Shown here: in pieces, positions 1 through 11,616 of the stretch
Layout of the letters: the number at the start of each line of letters is the position of its first letter
Position numbering within the stretch: the stretch's first letter is position 1
DNA from: Rana temporaria
Lineage: Eukaryota; Chordata; Amphibia; Anura; Ranidae
DNA: 64,000 nucleotides
Assembly: GCF_905171775.1 (NCBI RefSeq)
Contig: NC_053491.1
Span: 299,994,252-300,058,251, forward strand
Direction: 5' to 3'
The notes under the pieces: model-generated
Told to the model about the DNA's origin: nothing
The model's input: the letters and a program-made list of their open reading frames with translations, nothing else
Databases searched by the model: none
Made by a program: the position numbers and the translations under genes

Positions 1-1907
1 TCAGTTTGTCTTGTGGAACGCCCATAAGGCGTACATCAGAGGCATTCTCATCCAATTGGGGGGCGAGGGCTAAAAGGCAGCGGCAGCAGAAATTGACAGA
101 CCTAACCAAAGAAGTATTCATGCTTGAAACATCTAACAAACAAAATCCTTCCCCGGTACTCTCCCAAAAATTAAACATACTGAGACATGACCTCAGGCTC
201 CTGTTACTAGAATCATTCGAAAAATCGTCACGTAGATTGAAAATGACGTACTATGCAACAGGCAACAAGGCAGGTAAACTATTGGCCCACAAAGTGAATG
301 GTGTAAGACTCAAATCCAAATTACCTTATATTATCCATCCCGTTAGTAAATGTAAACTCCACCATCCCCAAGATGTGGCAGATGCTTTTAGCCACTACTA
401 TAGCTCCTTGTACAACTTAAAAAATGATGCAGATACCTTCCAACCTGAACCAGAAGCCATTGGCAAATTCTTGCAGGGTTTAAATATCCCCTCTATATCT
501 CCTGATCAATTACGATCACTAAACCAGCCCTTTAGCAAAGAGGAAATCCGTAAGGTTATCGAGTCCCTCCCTAAAAATAAAGCCCCTGGCCCCGACGGGT
601 TCACGGGAGATTACTACAAAACCTTCAATCAGATTTTGACCCCTTACATGGAGGGTGTGTTCAATGCTGCTGCTGCCTCGGCCGCCTTCCCTACTGAAAT
701 GTTGTCTGCTGTTATCGTGACTTTGCCGAAGCCGGGGAAAGAACCTACGTCACCTTCAAATTTTAGACCAATATCCCTACTTAATATAGATTTGAAAATT
801 TACGCCAAAATCATTGCCACACGCCTATTAGATATTCTCCCTCTGCTTATACATCCAGACCAGACAGGATTTACCAAGGGGCATCAGACCTCGGACGCCA
901 CTCGCAGGCTGATTAACATTATCCATTTGGCCAACCTGCACAAAAGGCCTTCTCTGTTCTTGGCTTTAGACGCAGAGAAGGCCTTTGATCGCATTCATTG
1001 GACCTATATGGCTCAAGTTTTAAAGAGATTCGGCTTTGTAGGTCCTATCCTGTCCGCGATCCTGGCCTTATATTCCAACCCCTCCGCCCAGATGCTCGCG
1101 TCAGGAGTTTTGTCTAGTCCGTTTTTAATTTCCAATGGCACTAGGCAGGGGTGCCCACTATCCCCATTAATTTTCAACTTACTAAAGTAACCCCTTGCTA
1201 TATACTTTCGCTCTCACCCTGACATTAAAGGTTTCCCTGTCCAAAACTCCACCCACACCATCAGCTTGTTCGCAGACGATATCATCTTAATTCTTACAGA
1301 CGTGGAGACCTCCCTGGCTTCGGCACATGCGGCTCTAGAGATGTTTAATAAATTGTCTTATTATAAGGTAAATGAAAGTAAGTCCTACCTAATGGGGGTC
1401 AGTATAGCCCCTCCACTGCGGAAAAGACTTGCCGCTTGGTTCCCCTACACATGGAAAGATAGTGGTCTGAAGTATCTGGGTATATCGCTAACTGCAACTA
1501 ATGGTGAATTGTTTGCAGCTAACTATGCCCCGCTCCTCTGCTCTATGAGCAAAACCTTAAAGGACATATCCAAAATTGAACTGCTTTGGTCCGGCCGTTT
1601 AGCGGCATTTAAAATGATAGTCCTACCGCAATTATTGTATCTCTTCAGGACGCTGCCGATCCCTGTCCCCGCCTCCTTCTTTTCCAAACTTCAATCCCAA
1701 ATGAACAATTTTTTGTGGCAAGGCAGGAAAGCGAGATGTTCCTTTAAAAAGCTAATAGCGGGCAGAAGAGTTGGGGGTATCGGCCATGTCCTCCTGAAGG
1801 ACTACCACTCAGCTGCGGTTCTCTCGCAGGCTAGGCTATGGTTCGTGCAAACCCACACCCCTAGATGGTTAGACTTGGAAGTATTGCAGGTCCCGGGTCA
1901 TTGTTTA
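1..1907 (+). pseudogene. LINE ORF2 fragment: reverse transcriptase domain
   Basis: The frame open from base 6 encodes the region before RT and the RT core of a LINE ORF2, which primes cDNA synthesis at the nicked target. Visible motifs in order are PGPDG (about 588), NFRPISLLN (about 760), the catalytic block DAEKAFDR (about 970), GTRQGCPLSP (about 1140) and the catalytic FADD at about 1269. A TAA at 1188-1190 interrupts the frame between the last two motifs; the paralogous - strand L1 in this window has sense codons there, and the same frame continues after the stop. The frame is cut at 1907 by the inserted L1. The start lies outside the window. Confidence 0.92.
1892..1907. repeat. Target-site duplication, left copy
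   Basis: CCCGGGTCATTGTTTA occurs here and again at 8194-8209, exactly flanking the - strand L1. Both copies are identical, which fixes the L1 ends and shows the insertion was target-primed into the older LINE. Confidence 0.95.
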
Positions 1908-2253
1908 ATTTAAATCAGTCTTTATTAATATTTTCAACAAGCGAACAATAGATACATTCGTTGCAACACAACTGATGTTCCGACTGGAGCACACTGAACA
2001 GGAGAGATGAAACATAAGCAAGACTAAACATAAGCAGTCAGGCATTTCAAACCAACCCGAGATAAGTCCAGCTTTGTATGCACCCAATGTAATCTCCAGA
2101 CGGGGGGGGGGGGGGGGGGGGAGGTAGAGGGGCACCAGCTAGGTAGGCATGTTAGCCGCATAAAGGAGTGGAAGTAGGTAGAGAGGAAAGAGAAAAAAAA
2201 GAACGAAAGATGGAGAGTCGGAAGTGGGAGGGGGTTGCGATGTAGAGAGAGTT
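1908..2253 (-). other. 3' UTR of the - strand L1, with an 18-nt homopolymer
   Basis: Non-coding 3' part of the element after the ORF2 stop at 2254-2256. On the + strand it contains an uninterrupted G run of about 18 (2103-2120), a C run in the element's sense strand, then an A/G-rich stretch at 2150-2240. The polyadenylation hexamer lies about 20 bases from the insertion boundary. Confidence 0.75.
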
Positions 2254-5200
2254 TCAGATATTGACAGTACATTTGGGATGAGCGAGCCAGGAGGACCACC
2301 TATAGAGAAACTTATCAAGATTAAAGTTTTTTCTAGCTACTAGTCTCTCCATTTCACACTGGAGGTTTAGGTCTGCGATTGTATGATGGGCAGTCTGAAG
2401 TTTTCCAGAGCTTGGTGATGTTTCGTTTTGCTGCTAGTATTAGGCCCCGTACTCACGACCAAACATGTCTGCTGAAACTGGTCCGCAGGCCAGTTTCAGC
2501 AGACATGTTTGGTCGTGTGTGGGCGCGAGCGGGCCGAATTCCAGCAAACATTTGCCCGCCGGGCCTTTTCCCAGCGGACAAATATTCCTGGACTTGTTTT
2601 AAAACAGTCCGCTGGAATCCTGCCCGCTCGGACATGTACGGTCGTCAGTACAGACCTACCGTACATGTCCAGGCGCCCGCCGTCCCTCGCATGCGTCGAA
2701 TGACTTCGACGCATGCGTGGAAGCATTTTAAAGGCGGCCCGCCCACGTCGCTGCGTCATTGTCGCGGCGACACCACGTCATCGACGCGGCGACACCGCGG
2801 ACACGCCCCGCATATTGTTTACCGCGCGGACTTCTGTACGATGGTTGTACACACCATCGTACAGAAGCCCTCTGGCAGACATGTATGGTGAAAACGGTCC
2901 GACGGACCGCTTTCACCATACATGTTTGGTCGTGAGTACCCGGCCTTAGGTGTACTATTACCACTCGTGACCTGGGGGGGAATTTGTCTATCCCTAGATG
3001 TAGTATTGCTAGTGAGGGGTTGGGGGTGGTTGGGATCTGCGATAATGTAGATATCAAAGCAAATACTAGTTTCCAGAATGAGCTAATGGACTTGCAGAAC
3101 CATAGGATGTGTGCTATGGTTCCCCGCACTGCACATGACCTCCAACACGAAGAGGGGTGTCCAGGGAAGAATTTAGATAGGCGGTATGGTGTGAGGTACC
3201 ACCTGTGAATGTTTTTTTGGTACGATTCCCAGTGATTAGAGCAGTGGGAGGCCGAAAAGGTGTGTTTAAAGGTACGTGTCCACATTTCAGGAGTGACAGT
3301 AACGTTTAGTTCCTCAGACCATTTAGAGAAAGAAGAGATTTGGGAGTAGGGTCGGTTGTCGCTATCTGCAGAGTACATTGTTGATATACCATGTTTTGGG
3401 TAGGATGTGCATGCGTAAAAGTTGTGGATTGGTTCAGGTATTTTAACTACAGTGGGGAATTTGGATTTCCGAAGAAAGTGTGAAATCCTAGTATAGGTAA
3501 AGGCTTCAGACTGAGGAAGGTTGTAGTCAGTTTGGAGTTCTGCAAAGGTTTTAAGGGTGTCTGAATTGTAGAGGTCAGATAGGCAACTGAGCTTAAGTTT
3601 CTGCCAGGTCAGCAGATTAATATTTTGGAGATGAACCATTAGCGTTCTGAGAGGGATTGACAGAACGTGGGACGGGTGCGTTGTAGATGGCGCCTGGGTG
3701 AATCTCTTCCATACTGTTAGTGAGGCTACAATCGAAGGGGGGCTATCCGATGTGGCAGGGGGAAACCCAGCTGACGTGCATAGCAGTATGTCACGTAAAT
3801 TGTTAGGTTTGAAGCATGACGCTTCCATGATCGACCAGGTCTTGGTGGGAGTCGGGTGCCACCAGTAGTACAGCTGGTCCAGGATGGAAGCATAGTAGTA
3901 GTTTTGAACATGGGGAAGACTAACGCCCCCTTTTGAGTGATGTCTGGTTAGAATGTAGTGTGCGCATCTTGGAGGTTTGGATTCCCAGATATACCTCGAA
4001 ATTTGCTTCTGTAAGGAGGCAAAGAAGGAATGGGGTATAGGTAAGATTACCGTACGAAATAGATAAAGAAGTTTGGGGAGGATTAACATTTTAAAAGAGG
4101 CAATCCTTCCTAGTGTAGATAAACCTGTTGTACGCAGTTGGTTTAGTAATTGGGGGAGCCGCTTTTGGAATGCCTGGTAGTTAAGGTCGTATAGCTGGGG
4201 TAGTGTGGACGCTAACTTTATTCTGAGGTACGGAATATAGTGTCTCGTCCAAGAATAAGGTAGAGAGCCCTCCAAGAGGGACTTCTGTTTGTTTGTGAGA
4301 TTAAACGGGAGTATTAGGGACTTGGAGGAGTTAAGTTTATAGAACGAGGCTAAGCCGAATTGAGTAAGGTTATCTTGAATAGCAGGTAAGGATTGGACCG
4401 GGTTCGTGACCATAAGTATGAAGTCGTCGGCAAAGAGGCTTATTTTATGTTCCATATCATTGTGTACAATGCCCGATATACGCTTGTCTCCTCTAATCCT
4501 TGCTGCCAGGGGTTCCATAACGAGAGCAAAGATGAGAGTGGAGAGCGGGCACCCCTGACGAGTGCCATTGGTGATCTCAAAAGGAATAGACAGGGATCCA
4601 TCGGTTAGAACTCTAGCTGAGGGGTTTGAGTAAAGTGATAGTATCGCGGACTGAAACCAACCTGTGATTCCAAATTTTACCAGTACTGCCTTCAGAAAAC
4701 TCCAGTGTACCCTGTCGAACGCCTTCTCTGCGTCCAAAGATAGGAGCAGAGAAGGCGCTCGGGATCGGGAGACCCGATGAACCAAATCAATGACCCTTCT
4801 GGTTGCGTCGGGAGCCTGTCTATCCGGCATAAAGCCGACTTGGTCTGGATGCACCAGTGACGGAAGACATTTCAGCAGTCTAGCCGCCATAACCTTGGCG
4901 AATATTTTCACATCTGTGTTAATGAGCGATATAGGCCTGTAATTGGTCGTGGAGGTAGGATCTTTCTCAGGTTTGGGGATGGTTGTGATAATCGAACGTA
5001 GCATGTCAAGTGGCAGAGAACCAGAGGTAGCGGCAGAGTTGAAGAGAGCTGTGAGATGAGGGGTGATAAGTTTAGCGAATGTCTTGTAGAATTCATTCGT
5101 ATAACCATCTTCTCCCAGGGATTTATGTAGGGGGAGAGTATGGATCGCTTTAAGGACTTCAACGTCCGGGAATGGTTGGGAGAGCTCCGCTGCTTGTTCA

Positions 5201-6513
5201 GGTGTTATAGATGGGAGATCCACTAGAGATAAGAAATTTTGCACAGATAGGTCTGTAGGTTGAGGGGTGGCCGCGTCATTTGCTAAATTGTAAAGGGAGG
5301 AGTAATAGTCGCTGAAGGCGTTAGCTATATCCTGAGGATTTGTAAGGAGTTTCTTGGTGGTAGGGTGGTGGAGGGAGGCTATTTTACTTTTAATACGTTG
5401 AGTTTTGACCTGCCGGGCTAGTAAGGCTCCTGCTTTATTGCCTAAGGCATAGTATTTGGCTTTAGTTAATTTAAGGTTATACTCGAATTTATAGAGTAAA
5501 AGCGAGCAGAGTTTTTGTCTGTGTTCTAAGAGTATACTGGCTAGTTTGTGGGAGGGATTCAATTTATTTTGGGTCTCCAATTGGGAAATTTGGGAAAGGA
5601 CCTCATAAATTTGCCTGGACCTCTGGTTCTTAGCATGACTGTGGCGTTTAATTAGGAGTCCACGCATGTAGGCCTTATAGGCCGACCAAAGTACAAACCT
5701 ACTTGTGTCCGGTAGATCGTTTGATTCAAAATAGGAGTGGTGCTCGGTAGTCAGTTCTTGGACGGTGTTCGGGTCAGAGAGGAGAGATGCATCGAATCTC
5801 CATAGGCGAGTCGTTCTGGGTCTACAATTACCCACGGTGATGGAGATAGGTGCATGGTCCGACCATGCAATGGATCCAATCTCTGAGTGTGTCACATCTT
5901 GGAGGGTAAGTTTGTCAGTCAGGAAGAAGTCTATGCGGGATCAAGATAGTTGAGAGGAAGAGAAATACGAGTAGTCATGATGGCATCTCCACAGATCGAA
6001 AAGATCATTTGTGTGAAGAAAGGGGAACAGTGCCGGTCTACGGTTGGTCGCTGAGGATGTAGTGTCCAGGTTCGCGTCAGCAATTATATTGAAGTCGCCT
6101 CCGATAAGAAGCCTTCCGCGTCTGGTTTGGGTAATCTTCTTGTACAGTCGTTTGTGGAATCGCAGCTGTTGCTTGTTTGGTCCATACACGTTTACCAGTG
6201 TGTAGGTGACTTGGTTAATGTCGCATATGAGAATCAGGAAACGTCCTTGGGGGTCAATTATCGAATCGTGTAGCTTAAATTGTAGAGAGTTTTGTATGGC
6301 CGTGAGGACTCCATTCTTCTTCTTTTGGCCTGAGGCCAGGAACACTAGATCATAGTTCTTAAGAGTGAACTTGGGGGTGTTAGCGGAGGCAAAGTGGGTC
6401 TCCTGCGCTAGTAGGATATCAGCACATTGACTGGTGGCGTCTTTGAGAAGTGCAGATCTCTTCTGTGGAGAGTTCAGACCTCTGGCGTTAATGGAGACCA
6501 GTTTGAACGCCAT
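2254..6513 (-). pseudogene. L1 ORF2: endonuclease plus reverse transcriptase, disrupted
   Basis: ORF2 nicks target DNA and reverse transcribes the L1 RNA. From the likely start at 6513 (MAFKLVSINARG) it shows an AP-type endonuclease with the ETHF block, VNVYGPN and GGDFN, then WSDHAPI at about 5850. The RT follows with NYRPISLIN, DAEKAFDRV, GTRQGCPLS and FADD (4423-4434), then a C-terminal Cys-rich segment (CAVRGTIAHILWFC). A TGA at 5941-5943 breaks the endonuclease; its context suggests a decayed CGA arginine codon. A MITE at 2443-2945 interrupts the C-terminus, and a frameshift near 2375 precedes the stop at 2254-2256. Otherwise the frame is open for more than 3 kb, so the copy is only moderately old. 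Confidence 0.92.
2443..2945. mobile_element. Harbinger-type MITE with TTA duplication
   Basis: A 503-bp non-autonomous element with terminal inverted repeats. The left end starts GGCCCCGTACTCACGACC and the right end is its near-perfect reverse complement. TTA flanks both sides (2440-2442 and 2946-2948), the 3-bp duplication typical of PIF/Harbinger elements. Internally it holds short palindromes (an inverted GCATGCGTCGAA pair near 2690-2715) and repeated CGTACATGTC-like words. It has no transposase and sits inside the C-terminal coding part of the L1 ORF2, so it is younger than that L1. A related element lies at 45995-46485. Confidence 0.85.
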
Positions 6514-6901
6514 TTTGAGAGGGTGAAGGCAGGAGAGATTGTCCCCAGGCAAGGGTAGTAATGGGTAGGTGTAGGGTGGCGCGGGAAGCTGTCAGTCTGA
6601 TGAGCGGGCGGAATGATATATGGCTTGACCACTGAAGAAGGGGTCCGAGAACAGTTCGAATGAATGGTGTGTGGTTGTCGGCTGGTGCCGGGATCGGGTG
6701 AAGGGTCAGGGTTAAAAAGGGTGAGCCCTTTAACAATGGGGCTCAATGTGCAGAAACTACTGCAAACAATCGGTGGGGGATAGTGGTCCTCTGTCAACTA
6801 TCAGGGACAGGGAGCACTAAACAGGCAGGCAGATATCAGAAGGGAGCACTGCAGTTTCACAGCCGTGTGGCGCGTGTAGAGAAGCATATGATCTACGATT
6901 T

Positions 6902-8044
6902 TCAGCCATTAGAAGTTGCACCCCCAGTTTCCATGCGCGTTGGGAGTTGGTCAGAAGGGTTCGGCAGGTCTCTTGGGAGTATGTGCCAGTCTCGTAACAG
7001 CTTAAGACCAGAAGAGAGAGTTCGCACTGCGTGGGTTTTGTTTTGGTGAGTAATCAGCAGTTTAGTAGGGAATCCCCATTTATATGGTATTTTGTGGTTT
7101 TGAAGCGCCTTGGTGATAGTCGCCAGCTGTCTGCGGTTTTCCATAGTTGCCTTGGATAGATCAGCATACAGAGCTATGTTGGTAAAAGGATCAGGAAGCC
7201 TTGCCGCACATTTCGCAGCATACATTACTCTGTCTTTGACCGTAAAAAAATGGATACGGGCCAAGACATCCCTGGGCGTGGAGGGAGGAAGGTGAGAGGG
7301 TTTGGGGAGCCTGTGTGCTCTGTCTATCTCCAAGTCATGGGCCGTTAGGTCAGGTATGAGGGTCCGCATCAGGGATTGTAGAAATTGCACCAGTTCCGAT
7401 TGTTGGACCGTCTCCGGGACATTGCGGAATTTAATATTGTTGCGCCTGGAGCGGTCCTCCAGGTCTGCGAGCTTTAAATTAATCAGTTGGAGTTCATCCT
7501 CATGGTCGGCAAAGCCATCAACAAGCTCATTGTGTGCAGAGAGTAAGTCTCCCATTTTAGCTTCTATCTGGGTGATGGTCTGATCATGCTGATATACAAT
7601 GGTTGACAGTGAGGAGACAGCAGTGAAGAGATCACTATATAAAGTGTGCCTTAGAGAGAGCAGCATACTCTTCATTGTATTTTCAGACAGTGGCTGGTCT
7701 GATGCAGGGAAGGAATCCAGCACTGATGATTGCTGCGGTGGGGGGAGAGAGAACAGACAGGGAGCAGTGACAGGCAATGGATGTAGTGGCTCCTCTGTTC
7801 TAATCCTGGATTTAGCAGGGCTGGAGGTTGTGGGAGAGTTGGGGGGAGAGCACTCACCCTGTGTCTCAGAAGAGCGAGTGAACCCCGGAGACATCGCTGC
7901 ACTTTGACTGGCATGTGAAGGAGAGCGGCCCTCCAACATTTCACTGCCGCCGCCGGCGCCATATTGGCTGTTTGCCAGGTCTGCTGAGGGATAGTAATCC
8001 GTGAGCCGCCTGGGGAGAGAAGCGTTCTTCCTCCTCTTCAACAT
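6902..8044 (-). CDS. L1 ORF1 protein (RNA-binding chaperone), intact frame
   Basis: A 380-residue open frame upstream of ORF2 in the - strand L1. L1 ORF1p forms coiled-coil trimers that coat L1 RNA. The first 120 residues are low-complexity and Ser/Pro-rich. A heptad-like segment follows at about 125-200. The block LEDRSRRNNIKFRNVPE (about 205-220) is the hallmark start of the L1 RRM-like domain, and the C-terminal domain runs to about 350 (YADLSKATMENRR). The end at 6902 lies 388 bases before the ORF2 start. The frame has no stops although ORF2 is broken. Expression is not implied. Confidence 0.88.
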   Translation of the reverse strand: MLKRRKNASLPRRLTDYYPSADLANSQYGAGGGSEMLEGRSPSHASQSAAMSPGFTRSSETQGECSPPNSPTTSSPAKSRIRTEEPLHPLPVTAPCLFSLPPPQQSSVLDSFPASDQPLSENTMKSMLLSLRHTLYSDLFTAVSSLSTIVYQHDQTITQIEAKMGDLLSAHNELVDGFADHEDELQLINLKLADLEDRSRRNNIKFRNVPETVQQSELVQFLQSLMRTLIPDLTAHDLEIDRAHRLPKPSHLPPSTPRDVLARIHFFTVKDRVMYAAKCAARLPDPFTNIALYADLSKATMENRRQLATITKALQNHKIPYKWGFPTKLLITHQNKTHAVRTLSSGLKLLRDWHILPRDLPNPSDQLPTRMETGGATSNG

Positions 8045-8193
8045 GTCCCGCTGGCTTCACAGGGTGCTTAGGGTGTCGGGTGAGTAGAGTATCCTCCTCT
8101 GGAGCCGCTGTGATCGTCGCTCTGGCCGTTTGAACTGCAGAGCTACGGGTCTAGTCAGCCATCTGCACGAGCCGCCAAGCCACGCCCCCCCCA
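8045..8193 (-). promoter_or_regulatory. 5' UTR / internal promoter region of the - strand L1
   Basis: GC-rich leader between the left-hand TSD copy (8194-8209) and the ORF1 start. Full-length L1s carry an internal promoter here. The assignment is positional; I see no specific factor site that I would defend. Confidence 0.55.
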
Positions 8194-8209
8194 CCCGGGT
8201 CATTGTTTA

Positions 8210-9247
8210 TCCGACACTTTACTATCCAATCGAATTCTCATGCCGGCCCTGACTCAACTCTCTCCCACAATGGTAGCCACTATTCGCACGTGGGAGAAGT
8301 TTGTCTCTCTCACCTTTTTAAGCCAGGAAGTTACATTTCTACCCCTTCCCATTTCCAGTTTACCATTGATCATACCAGGCATATCTGTTGCACACTGGTT
8401 AATTAAAGGCATCAAAACGGTAGGAGACTTGCTGACAGGCCCCACACTTAAGTCATTTCAGGCCCTACAGGTCGAATTTGGCTTAGCGGACACCGACTTG
8501 TATAGGTATCTTCAAATAGCTCACTTCCTCAAAAAGTCCCCCCAAACGTCTACCGCACTTCCCTGGCGAGCTATGCTATATATTACCAATCCCACGACTA
8601 ACATTAAGGGGATATCGCTATTTTATAATCTCTTAAACAATAAAAATGTCTTTATCAAAACCTTGAATATGGTGGCGTGGGAGCGAGATGTGGGTGCAAC
8701 GTTCTCTGATGACCAATGGCAATCAGCTCTGCGGAGCACATTTTCTGCGATTAAGAGCGTGAATCTGTGGGAATTGTCTCACAAAATTTTGGTGCAGTGG
8801 TACCTAACGCCGTATCGTTTGTCTAAATTTGACCCCAAAATCTCCTCCCTGTGCTGGAGGAATTGCGGAGAGGTAGGGACGTTGCACCATATCCTGTGGT
8901 CCTGCCCTTCACTTAATCGACTGTGGGTGAGTGTATTTAATCTATTGTCCCAGCTCGCAGGGGTCCGGATTATTCCCTCGGCGGGGGCGGCACTTCTGTC
9001 CTTGGGTTTAGACAATGTCCCGTTCTCCTCAAGAACCATAATCACTCATTTACTTCTTAGTACTAGGTTAAGTATTGCACGACACTGGAGGGATACGGGC
9101 CCACCTTCGTTGAGTGAAATTGTGGAAACAACTAATACCCATGCCTCCTATGAACTATTGTTTGCCGCATCTCAGGGCAAAATGGCCAATATGGAACGTA
9201 AATGGTCTAAGTGGAATAGGTGGTATAACTCGGTTCATAAAAATTGA
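8210..9247 (+). pseudogene. LINE ORF2 C-terminal part, downstream half of the split LINE
   Basis: Continuation of the interrupted + strand ORF2 after the inserted L1, open for about 345 codons to a TGA at 9245-9247. It encodes the poorly conserved C-terminal region of L1 ORF2, including YLTPYRLSKF and a Cys/His cluster (CWRNCGEVGTLHHILWSC) matching the same position in the - strand L1. Removing the inserted L1 and one TSD copy makes it contiguous with 1-1907. Confidence 0.88.
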
Positions 9248-9846
9248 TATGTAACAGACTCGTGCTGATCGCTTCTGTTTATAGGGTATGAGGAGGAACA
9301 ACACTTTACACTTTAATGTTTTAGTTCATTTCCTGTTCTATTTTTATTTTGTTAGTTCTCTTTAGTCTGCTCAATATTCTCGGCCATATGGTCTTTATAT
9401 GCTGAATATCTGAGGTGCTCATGATATGTGGGCTTTATTGCCATAGAATGTGGGCCTCGAACGTCCAAGCTCACGGTCTATGTCGACCTTGTGGGCTTCG
9501 ACACCATTGGGTATATATAAAGTGGACATGTGGACGGGCCGCCGTCAGCTCTCCCGGCGCACAGAGTGCTCCCAAGGGGGTGCGTAGGGGAGAAGGCGGT
9601 GTGCCGGCCAGGGGTTTTATTGAGAGGCCGTATTAAGATTGATCGAGCACTGCGGTTGTTTGATACTTGATAATCAATGTTTAAATGTTTCAGTATTCAA
9701 TGTTTCAATATTCAATGTCTCAATCTTTCATGTGTTTTGAATGTATACGGTGAAACTATACAGATCTCCATATGCTTATGGTCTATTTTGTTTTATCTTC
9801 TCATCCTTTTGTTTGCTTAAAACTTCAATAAAAACCTATTGAAATG
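9248..9846 (+). other. 3' UTR of the + strand LINE
   Basis: Non-coding tail of the outer LINE. It becomes AT-rich after 9650, with repeated TTTCAATRTTCAATG words at 9680-9730, and ends with AATAAA at 9827-9832 followed by a short A-rich stretch. No coding potential is seen. Confidence 0.75.
9827..9832 (+). promoter_or_regulatory. Polyadenylation signal of the + strand LINE
   Basis: AATAAA about 14 bases before the A-rich end of the element, the expected position for a LINE 3' end. Confidence 0.7.
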
Positions 9847-9849
9847 AAA

Positions 9850-10263
9850 AAAGATATGACCACATACGTTTCCTTATGACACAATATGTTATGAAAACAC
9901 AATGTAGGTCAGAAAAAACTGAAGTCAGACCCCCAGATTAACTCCTAAGTGAGAATCGTACGCGCATATATGCACAAACACACATATCTCAAATAGTTAC
10001 GTGTCAAAAAAAGGGGGGACAGATGATAGCCTATATGAAAGTGGTATGTTACCAACATATACATATACGAGAAATTGTATGTATAAAGTATATATAGTAC
10101 TTATTTAAAAACCATAAAGTTAAAAAAATGTATTATAATTAAAAAGTATAATAATATTCAAAATATACCCAGATAGATTATAAAATGGACATATACTCAT
10201 ACTCTTCCCTCGGATCCTGTGGACCTGACTCCAGTTGTACAAAGAGGTACAGACAACGGAAAA
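9850..10263 (-). other. AT-rich 3' region of the Penelope-like element
   Basis: Follows the stop of the RT/endonuclease frame. Very AT-rich with ATATATAC words around 10050-10160 and no coding potential. It abuts the A-rich end of the LINE at 9846, so the PLE may have inserted at or next to that tail. Confidence 0.5.
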
Positions 10264-11616
10264 TCATGAATTATCGGTAAAGGCATTGATTTCAATATCA
10301 ATATTTAGGCCAGAGGGCTTGAGGCATTTAACTCTATAAATCCAACTTATTTCGAGTTTGGATATGGCTCTCTTTTTTGAGCCCCCTCTCCAATGGCACT
10401 GAAGCTTATCGATGGCCATGAAAGAGGTACCTGTCGGGTCTCTATGATGGACCTCCCTGTAGTGTCTTGATACAGAGTGCTCTTTGTACCCCTTACGAAT
10501 GTTAGTTATATGCTCGTTTAGTCTTACATGAAGGGGTCTAATAGTACGCCCTATATATTGAAGCCCACAAGGGAAAATTAGGAGATAGACCACATGGGTT
10601 GTGGAACAGGTAATAAGGGATTTGATGTCAAACACCTGTGCAGTACTTCTAGATGTGAATTTGGTAATTTTGCGGTCTTTAATTTTATTGATGGTACAGG
10701 CAGAACATTTTTTACATTTATAGTATCCTACCAAATTTTGGAAAAACATTGGCGTGTTGCCAGGAGGATCACAAACACTGGGAGCTAGAGAGTTCCTAAG
10801 GGAGGGAACTCCCCTGAAGACAACCATAGGTCTCTCTGGAAGCATAGGTCCCAGGACTGCATCATCCTTAATCAGATGCCAGTGTTTTTTCACGAGTTTC
10901 TTGATCAGAAAATGCTGGTCAGAGAAACCAGTGATGAAGGGCCAGGTGTAGGTATCCTGTCCTCCAGTGACAACTGGTTTATCTGCAAGTAGAGTTTTTC
11001 TGTCTAGGTTTTCCACCTCAAGAACTTTTTCTCTCAGGACGTCGGCAGAATATCCCTTTTCCAGGAATCTATCAGTCATCACCTCAGCCTGTACTTTGAA
11101 GTCTTCAATTTTTGTACAATTCCGCCGGAGCCGAATGTACTGACTCTTGGGTACAGAATCCAGCCATTGATGATGGTGACAGCTGTCTCTGGGGATGAAG
11201 GCATTCCTGTCTGTTGCCTTGAAATAAGTAGAGGTCAGAAATTGACCCTCCTCTATCCGGATTTGTAAGTCCAAAAAATGTATGCATTGCTGATCTGCCT
11301 CATATTTAAACTGTATTCCTCTGTTGTTATTATTTAGAGACTCCATGAAAAGATCCAGGGAATCTCTAGGGCCTTTCCATAGGAGGAGGATGTTGTCTAT
11401 GTAGCGGACCCATAAGGCCAATTGAGGCCTCCGGTCAGCATAGACGACGTCCTCCTCCCACTTACCCATAAACAGGTTGGCCATGCTGGGGGCAAATTTT
11501 GCCCCCATAGCGACCCCCCTGTTTTGTAGGTAGAAGCCCCCCTTAAACCAAAAAAAGTTATGTGTGGTCGCAAATTTGAGCAATTCCATAATAAAATCTT
11601 GTTGTTTGCGACCCAA
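10264..11616 (-). pseudogene. Penelope-like RT C-terminal half plus GIY-YIG endonuclease
   Basis: An open frame of 450 residues. The first part holds late RT motifs: GVAMGAKFAPSMANLFM (about residues 34-50), the catalytic strand RYIDNILLLW (about 70-80) and FLDLQI. The C-terminal part is a GIY-YIG nuclease: VYLLIFPCGLQYIGRT (about 345-360) followed by RLNEH, preceded by a CKKCSAC Cys cluster typical of PLE linkers. The catalytic strand reads YIDN where an Asp pair is usual, so either the family varies or this copy has lost a metal-binding Asp. The earlier RT motifs lie upstream in broken frames. Confidence 0.88.

Larger units (their letters stand above)
1908..8193 (-). mobile_element. Full-length L1-like LINE (about 6.3 kb)
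   Basis: A complete non-LTR retrotransposon on the - strand: 5' UTR (8193-8045), ORF1 (8044-6902), ORF2 endonuclease and RT (6513-2254) and a 3' UTR with AATAAA close to its end (about 1925-1930 in + coordinates). A perfect 16-bp TSD flanks it. The 5' end, read on the - strand, begins with a G run followed by GCGTGGCTTGG, a GC-rich start expected of a full-length L1 promoter. The 3' end has no poly(A), only an ATTTAAAT-like tail. ORF2 has an in-frame stop, a MITE insertion and a late frameshift, so this copy is not active. It is younger than the LINE it interrupts. Confidence 0.93.
1..9846 (+). mobile_element. L1-like LINE, 5' part outside window, split by a second L1
   Basis: One non-LTR retrotransposon of the L1 clade read on the + strand. 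ORF2 reverse transcriptase lies at 1-1907, its C-terminal part resumes at 8210-9247, and a 3' UTR runs to a poly(A) signal at 9827-9832 and a short A-rich end near 9846. The two halves are separated by a - strand L1 bounded by a perfect 16-bp duplication of this element's own sequence, so they were once contiguous. ORF1 and the endonuclease domain would lie before the window. An in-frame stop and the insertion make it inactive. The L1-clade call rests on RT motifs and the C-terminal Cys/His cluster. Confidence 0.9.

Noticed and set aside
2379..2949. Open frames of 60-170 codons
   Set aside because: They lie within the Harbinger-type MITE, whose inverted repeats give frames on both strands.
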